A DNA stretch of 13,794 nucleotides from CAZVAR01 sp964625225 (GTDB lineage Bacteria; Pseudomonadota; Alphaproteobacteria; JAJUGE01): assembly GCA_964625225.1 (NCBI GenBank), contig CAZVAR010000107.1, positions 1 to 13,794 on the forward strand. The letters run 5' to 3'. The notes beneath the pieces were generated by a model. That model worked only from the letters and a program-made list of their open reading frames with translations, made no database searches and was not told where the DNA came from. This document shows positions 1 through 7,422 of this stretch, piece by piece. Numbering within the stretch: position 1 is the stretch's first letter; the number at the start of each line of letters is the position of its first letter. The translations under genes and the position numbers were made by a program.

Positions 1-467
1 GGATCGTCATCATGACCGACGCCGACGTGGACGGTGCCCACATCGCCTCGCTTCTGATGACCTTCTTTCTGAAGGAAATGCCGCAACTCATTGAGCAAGG
101 CCACCTGTATCTGGCGATGCCGCCCCTGTACCGGCTTGCTGCCGGCGGCACGACCGTCTATGCGCGCGACGACGCGCACAAGGACCGGCTGCTCGCCACC
201 ACGTTCAAGGGGCGCAAGAATGTCGAGATCAGCCGCTTCAAGGGCCTGGGTGAAATGCCGCCCGCCCAGCTCAAGGCAACGACGATGGCACCCGGCAGCC
301 GGACGCTGCTGCGCGTCGCCTTCGAAGCAGAAGAGCCGGCCGAGGACGGCCGCGACGGCAAGACGGCCAGCATGGAACTGGTCGAGCGACTGATGGGCCG
401 GAAGCCTGAGCTGCGGCTCGCCTTCATTCAGGAGAATGCCCGCTTCGCGGCCGATCTCGACGTGTGA
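1..467 (+). CDS. parE: DNA topoisomerase IV subunit B, C-terminal part (5' end outside window)
   Basis: This is the C-terminal third of the ATPase subunit of topoisomerase IV, which decatenates daughter chromosomes together with ParC. The frame is open from base 3, and the gene is cut by the window edge. The visible part starts inside the TOPRIM metal-binding motif (IVIMTDADVDGAHI, with the DxD aspartates), continues through LYLAMPPLYRL, and contains the hallmark RFKGLGEM motif followed by QLKATTM. These are shared by ParE and GyrB. The short tail ending in ENARFAADLDV, without a GyrB-type insertion, and the spacing fit ParE better than GyrB. The stop codon lies inside the 3' end of the convergent minus-strand gene, giving a 44-base tail-to-tail overlap. 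No terminator is visible between the two genes. Confidence 0.93.
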   Translation, partial: IVIMTDADVDGAHIASLLMTFFLKEMPQLIEQGHLYLAMPPLYRLAAGGTTVYARDDAHKDRLLATTFKGRKNVEISRFKGLGEMPPAQLKATTMAPGSRTLLRVAFEAEEPAEDGRDGKTASMELVERLMGRKPELRLAFIQENARFAADLDV

Positions 468-978
468 GACGGGCCCGCCGACGCGCCAGCAGCCACGCGC
501 CCGCCGCGCCGCAGAATGCGCCGGCCGCGCCGGCGAGGAAGGCCGCCCCTGCCGGGTCCAGTCCCGGCTCCGCGGCTGGTTTCGAGGCCTCGCTCCCTAC
601 GACCGCCGCCGATGCGGCGGGTGCCCTGGCCTCGGCCTCCGGTGTCGGCGGCGGCTCTGGCAAGCTCTCCCGCGGAGCCTTGACGTTGCAGAGCCGGCTC
701 GCCTCGTAAAGCAGCCAAGACATCGCGTCGCCGGGAAGAAGCCGCGGGTCGTTCTCGACCAGCTCGGTGATGGCCTCGTTCAATCCGATCGCGCCCAGCT
801 CCTCGACACAGTCGCGATAGTCCTCCTCCCGAGCCCTGTCGCGCAGGAAGAAGTCGAGGAACCCGGTGACGTATGCACCCCGCTCCCGGTCCGAAAGCTC
901 GAAGAAATACTGCTCCAGCGTCAGTCCCCGCGCCGGGCCGGCGCCGAGAAGCATCAACAGCAGTGCCACCTGCCGCAT
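424..978 (-). CDS. Putative secreted or membrane-anchored protein of unknown function (184 aa)
   Basis: I do not recognise the family. The 184-residue product starts with a short signal-peptide-like segment (MRQVALLLMLLGAGPARG, about 1-18). A mostly helical acidic domain follows (about 20-100) with two cysteines, in DCVEELG and RLCN, that could form a disulfide. Next come a Pro/Ala/Glu-rich linker (about 103-145) and an Ala/Gly-rich hydrophobic segment with a basic end (AWLLARRRAR), which would be a C-terminal membrane anchor. The ATG is preceded by GGAGGA at 988-993 with a 9-base spacing, supporting this start. The gene lies 75 bases downstream of the GT-C glycosyltransferase gene on the same strand, so co-transcription is likely. 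The Cys-bearing helical region faintly recalls Rap1a/Tai-like small exported proteins, but I would not assign it. Its last codons overlap the 3' end of parE. Confidence 0.7.
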   Translation of the reverse strand: MRQVALLLMLLGAGPARGLTLEQYFFELSDRERGAYVTGFLDFFLRDRAREEDYRDCVEELGAIGLNEAITELVENDPRLLPGDAMSWLLYEASRLCNVKAPRESLPEPPPTPEAEARAPAASAAVVGSEASKPAAEPGLDPAGAAFLAGAAGAFCGAAGAWLLARRRARLTRRDRPRSGHSPE

Positions 979-1053
979 TGCCGTCCGTCCTCCTCGCGGA
1001 ATGGCGCTGCACCTTCGCCCGGGCGAGCATTGCGGCGCAAGGCGCCTGCCGGG

Positions 1054-2895
1054 CTAGCCGGCCGGGCGCTGAACGGCGAACAGGCGTGTCTCCGGCGCTT
1101 CGGGAATCGCGATCGGCCGCAGCCAGTCGAGTGTCTCTCCGGCGGCCAAGCGATCGAGGAAGCTCGTCGCTCCATCGCGCCCGGCGTATACCTTCGCCTC
1201 CGCCATCCCCGGACAGAACAGGACGAAATCGACCCGCCGCCGCTCGATGATGGCGCGCGCCGCCTCCGGGTCGGTCGCCGAGAACAGCCTGAAGACGTCG
1301 AGATTGCCTTGATTGTTCCTGTGATAGGGCGCAGCGAGCACGCTGTGCCGGGTATGCAGGAGCAGCTTCGGCCCGAGGTCGATGAACGCAGCGAAGACCG
1401 CCGGGCCGCCACCGGCCCGCGAAGCGAGCTTGTCCAGCGGGCGGACGATGCACGACTTGTCCTGATCGGCCTCCTCCGCCTCGCCGCCCGCGAGCGCCGC
1501 TGACCCGGCCTCGACCGCGTGGCCGAGCAGCGGCACGGGCATCAGGACCAACAGCACCGCTGCTCGGGCAGCCGACTGCCGCCATCCCTGCCAGCGCCGT
1601 TCGGCCCGCTGCCAGCCCGCCACCGCCAGTACCGCCAAAGGCACGACCGCAAACAGGTTGGCGAAGGGCGCGACCCGGACCTGCCAGAGCGTCAGAAGCA
1701 GCGCCAGCACGAGATAAAGCAGCACGGCCACCCAGGTCCATGCCGCCTCCCCACGGCTGCGCCGCAGCCGGACGGCAGCGACCGCCATGCCGATCAGCGG
1801 CAGCCCGATCAGATAGGGTACCTGTTCCGGTGTCCATCGCAGGACGACATGCAGGGGCCGCGCCTCGCTCACCCGGCCGAGCCACTCGCGGGCGAGCACC
1901 GGATCGATACCGGCCAGGGGACCGCCGCGGCACTCAGGAAAGGCGAACAACCAACCGCCGAGCGCGGCGGCACCGAGCCCGAGGGTGAGCCCGAGGCGGG
2001 CCTTCCGGGTCCCGACCCGCTCTGCGGTCACGGTCAGGCCGACCCAGAACGCCAGCACCGCCCCGGCCAAGCCGACATAGGCGATCGAGAAGCCGTCGCA
2101 GGCGACCGCAAAGAGGCGGTCGGGCGCCACTGCCACCGGTAACGCCGCAAGAGCGACGGCGGCCAGTGTCACCGCAAAGCGCCGCCCGGCGGCGACGACG
2201 CGATCGCCGGTCAGGATCCAGCGCAGTACGAGCACGAGGCAGAGCACGGCAATCCACGGCACGCTCTCGGCGCCGACCCAGATGCCGAGCCCGAGTGCCA
2301 TTCCGGCGGCAACGGCGGGCGCGCGTTCCTCCGGTCGCCGCATCAGGCGCAGGGCACCGCCGAATGCGACGGCCGCGAAAAGAAGCTGCCAATTGTGATG
2401 GTCGATCCGGCCCGGCGTAAACTGACCCAGCACCGGCAGGCAGAGCGCCAGTGCAAGCATCGCCACAGGGGCGTCGTCAGGCCGCGTCAGGGCCGGCTGC
2501 GCCATCCAGCCGACGACAAGCAACAGTGCCAGCAGCAGAAGGAGCGGTACTACGATCGCGGCGCCGATCAGGCCACCGCTCGTTCCGAGTACCGGCGCCA
2601 ACAGCAGGGTCGCGGCCGCGATCGGCAGATCAGGCAGCCGTGACCAGTGGAGGTCGAGGCCGGCCGGCGGATTGAGCCGGTCCTGATGAAGATCGTACCA
2701 CCCAGCTCCGCCGAGCCAGTCCAGCACCTGAACGGCTCGCATCTGATCGTCGGTGTCACCGAAGATTGTGTCCCCGGACGATTTGAGCACGGCCAGCGTC
2801 AGGAGCGGGCAGATTACGCCCCAGACGATCAGGGCCACGGTCACCGGCCCCGCCTCTGAGGGCCTCGATCCGGCAGGTCGGAACGGAACGGTCAT
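1054..2895 (-). CDS. GT-C type polytopic membrane glycosyltransferase (STT3/PglB/AglB-like)
   Basis: A 613-residue membrane protein with about ten to thirteen hydrophobic segments spread over residues 18-460, then a soluble C-terminal domain (about 485-613) expected on the periplasmic side. After the first helix there is an acidic loop, GDTDDQMR (about 46-53), then WYDLHQDRLNPP and HWSR. A second loop holds RIDHHNW (about 163-169). Acidic residues in the first external loop and a DHH-type motif in a later loop are typical of GT-C enzymes, including oligosaccharyltransferase-like proteins, which take a sugar from a polyprenyl-phosphate donor. The acceptor cannot be read from sequence. No clear Shine-Dalgarno precedes the ATG. 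The gene is divergent from the GT2 gene (123-base gap) and upstream of the small secreted-protein gene. Membrane GT-C-like protein is well supported; a true oligosaccharyltransferase role is inference. Confidence 0.8.
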   Translation of the reverse strand: MTVPFRPAGSRPSEAGPVTVALIVWGVICPLLTLAVLKSSGDTIFGDTDDQMRAVQVLDWLGGAGWYDLHQDRLNPPAGLDLHWSRLPDLPIAAATLLLAPVLGTSGGLIGAAIVVPLLLLLALLLVVGWMAQPALTRPDDAPVAMLALALCLPVLGQFTPGRIDHHNWQLLFAAVAFGGALRLMRRPEERAPAVAAGMALGLGIWVGAESVPWIAVLCLVLVLRWILTGDRVVAAGRRFAVTLAAVALAALPVAVAPDRLFAVACDGFSIAYVGLAGAVLAFWVGLTVTAERVGTRKARLGLTLGLGAAALGGWLFAFPECRGGPLAGIDPVLAREWLGRVSEARPLHVVLRWTPEQVPYLIGLPLIGMAVAAVRLRRSRGEAAWTWVAVLLYLVLALLLTLWQVRVAPFANLFAVVPLAVLAVAGWQRAERRWQGWRQSAARAAVLLVLMPVPLLGHAVEAGSAALAGGEAEEADQDKSCIVRPLDKLASRAGGGPAVFAAFIDLGPKLLLHTRHSVLAAPYHRNNQGNLDVFRLFSATDPEAARAIIERRRVDFVLFCPGMAEAKVYAGRDGATSFLDRLAAGETLDWLRPIAIPEAPETRLFAVQRPAG

Positions 2896-3018
2896 CGGGT
2901 CCGGCGTGAAATCGGCGACTGAGCCGCACTCTGGGCTGCAAGCCGAAACAAAGCGTTAAGCCGCCATTATCCGTTCCGCGGCAAGCTGCGGTACGTCAGC
3001 AAGGTCCAGGTCAACGCG

Positions 3019-4038
3019 ATGAGTATACCGCTGGCGTTCCGCCCCGAATCGCAGGCGCAAATTCTCCACGCCCTCGGCATCAAGCCGGAAGAACGCCTTC
3101 ACCCTGAGGCGGCCGACTCGTCGATCGCCGTCCTGCTGCCCTGCTACAACGAAGCCGCCACCATCGCGGACGTGGTCGCCGCCTTCAGGGACGCGCTACC
3201 GACCGCGCGGATCTACGTTTACGACAACAACTCAACCGACGCGACGCGCGACCAAGCTGCGAGCGCCGGCGCAATCGTGCGGTGCGAGCCGATCCAGGGC
3301 AAAGGCGCCGTCGTCCGCCGGATGTTCGCCGACATCGATGCCGATGTTTATGTCATGGCCGACGGGGATGGTACCTACGATGCGACAATGGCGCCGGCGA
3401 TGGTCTCGCGCCTGCTGGACCAGAAGCTCGACATGGTGGTCGGCGCCCGCCTTGCCGAAGCGGGTGCATTCCGGCATGGCCACCGCTGGGGCAACCGGGT
3501 TTTCAACCGTATCGTCGCCCGGCTGTTCGGCCGAGGATTCGAGGATATTTTCTCCGGTTACCGGGTCTTCTCCCGACGCTTCGTCAAATCCTTTCCCGCT
3601 CTTGCGACGGGCTACGAGATCGAGACTGAACTGACGGTTCATGCCCTGCAGCTCCGCCTGCCGGTCTCGGAGGTCGGTACGCGCTACTTCCCGCGCCCGG
3701 ACGGTTCGACCAGCAAGCTCCGTACCGTCCGGGACGGCTTGCGGATCCTGGGAACGATCCTCCTTTTGCTGAAGCAGACCCGGCCGTTCTTGCTGTTCGG
3801 ACTCTTCTCGGCCGCGACAGCACTGTTGTCGCTGGCACTTGCGGTGCCTGTCTTCGGCACTTGGCTATCGACAGGTCTGGTACCGCGCCTACCTACGGCG
3901 ATTCTCTGCACCGGGCTAATGCTGCTCGCCTCGCTCAGCCTCGTTTGCGGCCTCATCCTAGACAGCGTGAGCCGCGGTCAGCTCGAACTGAAACGCCTTC
4001 GTTATCTTGCCCTGAACGACGGTGCTGCCCCGACCTGA
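3019..4038 (+). CDS. Family 2 glycosyltransferase, polyprenyl/dolichyl-phosphate sugar synthase type
   Basis: The 339-residue product has a GT-A glycosyltransferase 2 domain (about 35-230) and two C-terminal transmembrane helices (about 258-280 and 292-315). Visible motifs are VLLPCYNEAATI at the nucleotide-sugar binding strand, DNNSTDAT, the metal-binding ADGDGTYD (114-121), and FSGYRVFSRR (178-187), characteristic of DPM1/GtrB-like enzymes. These transfer a sugar from a nucleotide donor to polyprenyl phosphate on the cytoplasmic face, producing a lipid-linked sugar for GT-C enzymes. The ATG at 3019 has only a weak upstream AAGG at 3001. The sugar is not predictable. The divergent GT-C gene and the convergent EamA/SMR-type gene fit one lipid-sugar pathway. 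Confidence 0.88.
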   Translation: MSIPLAFRPESQAQILHALGIKPEERLHPEAADSSIAVLLPCYNEAATIADVVAAFRDALPTARIYVYDNNSTDATRDQAASAGAIVRCEPIQGKGAVVRRMFADIDADVYVMADGDGTYDATMAPAMVSRLLDQKLDMVVGARLAEAGAFRHGHRWGNRVFNRIVARLFGRGFEDIFSGYRVFSRRFVKSFPALATGYEIETELTVHALQLRLPVSEVGTRYFPRPDGSTSKLRTVRDGLRILGTILLLLKQTRPFLLFGLFSAATALLSLALAVPVFGTWLSTGLVPRLPTAILCTGLMLLASLSLVCGLILDSVSRGQLELKRLRYLALNDGAAPT

Positions 4039-4227
4039 CCGATCAGCCGCCGGTCTTGCGCTAAGCGCTGATTCGAAACAGTGAATCATCCGATTGCGCC
4101 TTCGGATGAACTCTCGAAGTAGCCGGTTGTCCGCGCAGTAGGCATCCAGCGAGACGCCCTGGTTTCGGACTACGGAAATGTCCGTGAGCAGCGCCATCGG
4201 GAGTCGGACGTAGCGAATAGCGACATC
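3958..4227 (-). pseudogene. Possible gene remnant behind the EamA/SMR-type gene
   Basis: The minus strand has an open frame from 4227 to 3958 that reads like real protein near its start: RYVRLPMALLTDISVV, then VSLDAYCADNRLLREF and RRRNRMIHCFESAL. The last third overlaps the end of the GT2 gene and reads less convincingly. The frame continues directly in phase from the upstream membrane-protein gene, separated from it by two consecutive TGA codons. The first possible ATG is at 4197, inside the coding-like part, so the natural 5' end appears to be missing. I do not recognise the family. It may be the C-terminal remnant of a deleted gene, a small real gene, or chance. Confidence 0.3.
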
Positions 4228-4230
4228 TCA

Positions 4231-4584
4231 TCACCGGCACGCGGTAATGACGGCGACTCCGGCCACGATCAGCGCCGTTCCGACGAATACCGACCAGGTC
4301 AGGGGTTCTCCGAAGACGAGGCGCCCCAGCCCGGCGACGAACACGAAGGACAGCCCGAACAGCGGATACGCAGTGCTGAGATCGCGGTCCTTCAACAACC
4401 AGACCCACCCGACCGTCGTCGCTCCATAAACGGCCAACGCCAGAAGCAGTGGAGGATTGAGCAGGAGCGAAACGAGGAGTGCCCGAACCCCTGCCCCGGC
4501 CTCGACCCGTGCCGCCGCCAGCTTGAACAGGACTTGACCGAGCGCAATGGCGGCGACACAGAGGAGAATTGGCAAACTGCCCAT
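4231..4584 (-). CDS. Small four-helix EamA/SMR-family membrane protein (ArnE/ArnF-like)
   Basis: The 117-residue protein has four hydrophobic segments covering almost its full length. The end matches the EamA/small multidrug resistance pattern: RDLSTAYPLFGLSFVFVAG, then RLVFGEPLT and a final helix. Proteins of this size include drug exporters of the EmrE type and the ArnE/ArnF pair that flips undecaprenyl-phosphate aminoarabinose. Because the neighbours are a polyprenyl-phosphate sugar synthase and a GT-C enzyme, a lipid-sugar flippase role is more likely here, but this is inference. I chose the ATG at 4584; a GTG three codons upstream (4593) is also possible. Neither has a clear Shine-Dalgarno. 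It converges on the GT2 gene. Confidence 0.78.
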   Translation of the reverse strand: MGSLPILLCVAAIALGQVLFKLAAARVEAGAGVRALLVSLLLNPPLLLALAVYGATTVGWVWLLKDRDLSTAYPLFGLSFVFVAGLGRLVFGEPLTWSVFVGTALIVAGVAVITACR

Positions 4585-4827
4585 AGTCCACACCGGGAGA
4601 AAGACCTGACCGAACGATGTCCGGGACTGCTTAAGGCGTCGTTAACCGCGTTACCGCGACCGAGTCGCTGCGAAGCGCATCTTTGCGGCTACCAGAGCGT
4701 ACTTGCCGGCTCGCCGCTAATGACTGCTTAATCATGCGAGTGCACCCTTGCAGATCGCCCACCCGCACCGAACGAAGCGTATCCTTTCCGTCCACCCCGA
4801 ACATCGTTGACTGGACCGAGCTCCGCC

Positions 4828-5580
4828 ATGGCAAGAGACACCGAACCGGGTCGGGTTGGCCTGGTGAAGGCCGCCGACCTGCTCAAGCTGACGGGTGAAC
4901 TGCGCCGGCGCGGTGTCGCAGGCACTGTCCATTCCGTCATGAACAGCCTGCGGGCGCGGGTCGAGCGGCGGTTCGATGCCCGCTACGGCATCGATTCGGT
5001 TCAATGGATTCCCGTTTCCACGCTGTCGGTCGACAGCCCGAACAAAGCGTTCGCTAACCTCTACGGGCCGACACCGGCGTGGCTGATGCCGCGGTTCCTG
5101 GAGTCGATACCTGAAGATCTCAGCGGCTTCACCTTCGTCGATTTCGGTTCCGGAAAAGGCCGCGCTCTCCTGCTCGCTGGTCGGCATCGGTTCCGCCGGG
5201 TCACCGGCGTCGAGTTTTCTCGTGAACTGCATGCCGAGGCGATCGCGAACATCGAACATTTCAGGAAACAGGGGCTACTGCAGACTCCCGTGGTCGAGTC
5301 CGTCAATATGGATGTTGTCGATTTCGCGATCCCCGACGGCGAATGCGTCCTCTACACCTACAATCCGTTCGGCCCCGAGGTGATGCGGCGGCTTTTGGCC
5401 AACATCGCATGTTCCATTCGCGAGGTGCCGCGCCGCATCTACTTCATCTATTACGATTGCGTGGATGCCCATCTGTTCGAGGCTAGTGGCATCTTCCGCG
5501 AGATGCCGATCCGGCGGCTGCGGTGGGTTCACCGGCTCCTCATGCCGCACGACGCTAAAATTTATGTCAGCGGTGCGTAG
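4828..5580 (+). CDS. Class I SAM-dependent methyltransferase, substrate unknown
   Basis: The 250-residue product has a Rossmann-type SAM-binding core. Motif I is FVDFGSGKGRALLLA (about 103-117). The acidic residue that should bind the SAM ribose is in VTGVEFS (about 125-131). A post-core strand, ECVLYTYNPFGPEVM (about 172-186), resembles methyltransferase motif IV. The N-terminal 60 residues are basic and helical (RRRGVAGTVHSVMNSLRARVERRFDARYG) and probably contact the substrate or position the enzyme. The substrate is not evident. I prefer the ATG at 4828 over the in-frame TTG at 4807; the only ribosome-binding candidate is a weak GGACCGAG upstream. It stands alone: 243 bases after the divergent membrane-protein gene and about 160 bases before the next gene. 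Confidence 0.82.
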   Translation: MARDTEPGRVGLVKAADLLKLTGELRRRGVAGTVHSVMNSLRARVERRFDARYGIDSVQWIPVSTLSVDSPNKAFANLYGPTPAWLMPRFLESIPEDLSGFTFVDFGSGKGRALLLAGRHRFRRVTGVEFSRELHAEAIANIEHFRKQGLLQTPVVESVNMDVVDFAIPDGECVLYTYNPFGPEVMRRLLANIACSIREVPRRIYFIYYDCVDAHLFEASGIFREMPIRRLRWVHRLLMPHDAKIYVSGA

Positions 5581-5739
5581 CTCGAGAGCGAATCCCCGAG
5601 GCGAAAGGACTCTCTTGGCTTGCAGTCCCAGGCCGTAATACGGATGTAGCAGGCCATGCCCGGAGAGCTTTGGGGCGATACCGTGTAGTTGTGCCTGTGG
5701 CGTGTTGCCCCTGCAGGTGCAAGATCGAAGCTGCCTTTT

Positions 5740-6480
5740 ATGTCCATGGCCGACACAGTCCCGCAGCAGCCCGCACGCACCGCATACGACCTGGCCCTGA
5801 TGCTCGGCGAGCGGCTTCGGCATGTCTATCGGAACGGCGGCAGCGACCCGCTCGGCGCAATGCTCCATGCCGCACGGCGGGAGGTCGACGCGCGTAACAA
5901 GGCGGCTGCCGCGACGCAACCGGTTGCCTGCGCCGCAGGATGCGCGTTCTGCTGCCACCAGGAAGTCTCGGCGACGGCACCCGAGATCCTCCTCATCGCC
6001 ATTCGCATCATGGCAAGGCCGCCGTCGGCCCGGGGAAGGCTCCGCAGTGCGATTCGGAAGGCCGACGCGGCGACCCGTGGCGTTGACCCGATACGACGCT
6101 GGGCTCTTCGGGTTCCCTGCCCGCTGCTCGGGCCCGATCGGCTCTGTTCCGTCTACGAGGATCGCCCGTTCGGCTGCCGCGGATATGCCAGCATCGACGC
6201 CTCCGCGTGCGAAACGGCCTTCGATCGGGCGGATCGCAGTTCACCCCGGCAGATCCCGCGGCCGGAGCCCATCCGGCTCAACGCGATCATGCTGAGCTAT
6301 GCATTGGAGCGAGCGCTGGCCGCGCTGGGCCTTGCCGAGCACGTCTACGAACTGAATCACGGGCTGACGATCGCGCTCGAGATCGGGCCACGGGCCGCAA
6401 TCGCCCGCTACCTTGCCGGCGAGGACGTGCTCGCCCCGGCAAGGCTGCGGATCCCGCCGCCGGGCGCCCGGAAGGGCTGA
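5740..6480 (+). CDS. YkgJ-family cysteine cluster protein
   Basis: The 246-residue product has the zinc/iron-chelating cysteine cluster of the YkgJ family: C64-x3-C68-x2-C71-C72 (in CAAGCAFCCHQEV). It is followed by CPLL (C127), C136 in the motif LCSVYEDRPFGCR, C146 and C157. The second block matches the family pattern of a cysteine before YxxRPxxCR. Such proteins bind a metal through this cluster; their biochemical role is generally unknown. I chose the ATG at 5740, which has GAAG nine bases upstream; another ATG follows at 5746, and a GTG at 5689 would add 17 unlikely residues. The gene ends 81 bases before the nitroreductase gene, so the two could be co-transcribed. Confidence 0.85.
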   Translation: MSMADTVPQQPARTAYDLALMLGERLRHVYRNGGSDPLGAMLHAARREVDARNKAAAATQPVACAAGCAFCCHQEVSATAPEILLIAIRIMARPPSARGRLRSAIRKADAATRGVDPIRRWALRVPCPLLGPDRLCSVYEDRPFGCRGYASIDASACETAFDRADRSSPRQIPRPEPIRLNAIMLSYALERALAALGLAEHVYELNHGLTIALEIGPRAAIARYLAGEDVLAPARLRIPPPGARKG

Positions 6481-6561
6481 CCGTGCCGCGAGCACTTGCC
6501 GCATCGGCCTGCGCCCGGTGTAAGATCGCCCGCACTCGGCAGCCGTAGAGGATCGCGTGCG

Positions 6562-7398
6562 ATGCCCCGTACCCTTGCCGACTTGATCGAGGACCGCTTT
6601 GGCCTGCCGACGGAGGCCGGTCGAAACATGCCGGCGGAGGGGACCCTGGCACGCATCCTCTCCCGCAGAACGCATCGGCGCTATGCCGACCGGCCGGTAC
6701 CCGATGACCTTCTGCAGGTACTGCTTGCTTCCGCCTTTTCGGCCAGCGCCAAGTCCGACCTCCAGCAGGCGTCGGTCGTGGTCGTAAAGGATCCCGACAA
6801 GCGCGCTGCGATCGCGGACCTGATTCCCGCTATGCCGTGGATCCGGGAAGCGCCCGTATTCATGATCTGGATCGGTGACAGTCGGCGCATCCGCCGGATC
6901 TGCGCCATGCGCGGCAAGCCGTTCGCCAACGATCATCTCGACAGCTTCCTTAATGCCGCGGTGGACTGCGCCTTGGCGATGCAGACCTTCATTCTTGCGA
7001 CCGAGGCGCTCGGTCTCGGCTGCTGCCCGATCAGCGTCGTACGGAACCACGTAGAGCGGATTGCGGACCTGCTGCACCTGCCGGACTGGACGTTTCCTGT
7101 CGCGGGGCTCTGTCTCGGCTGGCCGGCGCACGAAGGCCATCTCAGCCTCCGCCTTCCCCTCGCGGTTACCGTGCATACCGACCGTTACGACGATACGCAC
7201 CTGCCCGAGGAGATCGATGCCTACGATCGGCGGCGCCATGCCCGCCACGCGCTCGCACCGGAACAACAGCGGTACCGCGACGAATACGGTACCGCCGACT
7301 TCTACGGCTGGTCAGAAGACAAGGCCCGGCAAGTCTCCAAAACCGAGCGCGCCAATTTCGGACCGTTCGTGCGTCGACAGAAGATTCGGCTCGACTAA
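6562..7398 (+). CDS. Nitroreductase family FMN-dependent oxidoreductase
   Basis: The 278-residue product is a flavin oxidoreductase of the nitroreductase fold, which reduces nitro compounds, quinones or other substrates with NAD(P)H and bound FMN. The FMN phosphate-binding basic segment is SRRTHRRYADRPV (about 34-46), followed by SASAKSDLQQASVVVV (about 60-75), which replaces the usual SSxNxQPW. A later region has ALGLGCCPIS (about 149-157) and AGLCLGWP (about 181-188), typical of the NfsA/NfsB superfamily. The long polar C-terminal tail, rich in Arg, Tyr and Glu, resembles NfsA-like proteins, where it covers the active site. The ATG at 6562 has GAGG ten bases upstream. An upstream in-frame start at 6496 would add a low-complexity leader and is rejected. 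The true substrate is unknown. Confidence 0.87.
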   Translation: MPRTLADLIEDRFGLPTEAGRNMPAEGTLARILSRRTHRRYADRPVPDDLLQVLLASAFSASAKSDLQQASVVVVKDPDKRAAIADLIPAMPWIREAPVFMIWIGDSRRIRRICAMRGKPFANDHLDSFLNAAVDCALAMQTFILATEALGLGCCPISVVRNHVERIADLLHLPDWTFPVAGLCLGWPAHEGHLSLRLPLAVTVHTDRYDDTHLPEEIDAYDRRRHARHALAPEQQRYRDEYGTADFYGWSEDKARQVSKTERANFGPFVRRQKIRLD

Positions 7399-7416
7399 CG
7401 CGGCTGTCGCCGCGTT
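7397..7416 (+). other. GC-rich hairpin between nitroreductase and MFS genes
   Basis: An 8-bp perfect inverted repeat (AACGCGGC, loop TGTC, GCCGCGTT) starts inside the nitroreductase TAA stop codon and ends 6 bases before the MFS start codon. It has no following T-run, so it is not a standard Rho-independent terminator. It could act as a processing or mRNA-stability element, or reduce expression of the MFS gene, which has no clear Shine-Dalgarno of its own. Confidence 0.5.
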
Positions 7417-7422
7417 CCGGCC

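Noticed and set aside
436..1503. 355-codon open frame on the plus strand opposite the GT-C gene
   Set aside because: Low-complexity Arg/Pro/Gln-rich translation with no motif; the opposite strand carries a clear membrane protein.
428..1933. Long 501-codon open frame on the minus strand
   Set aside because: It shadows the GT-C and secreted-protein genes in another frame and is Arg/Gly/Ala-rich without any domain, as expected for GC-rich antisense or shifted frames.
2965..2970. CATTAT as a -10 box in the gap between the divergent GT-C and GT2 genes
   Set aside because: No acceptable -35 element lies 16-18 bases upstream.
4069..4088. TGATTC-N8-GAATCA inverted repeat after the GT2 gene
   Set aside because: Only 6 bp, AT-rich, and no T-run on either strand; not enough for a terminator call.
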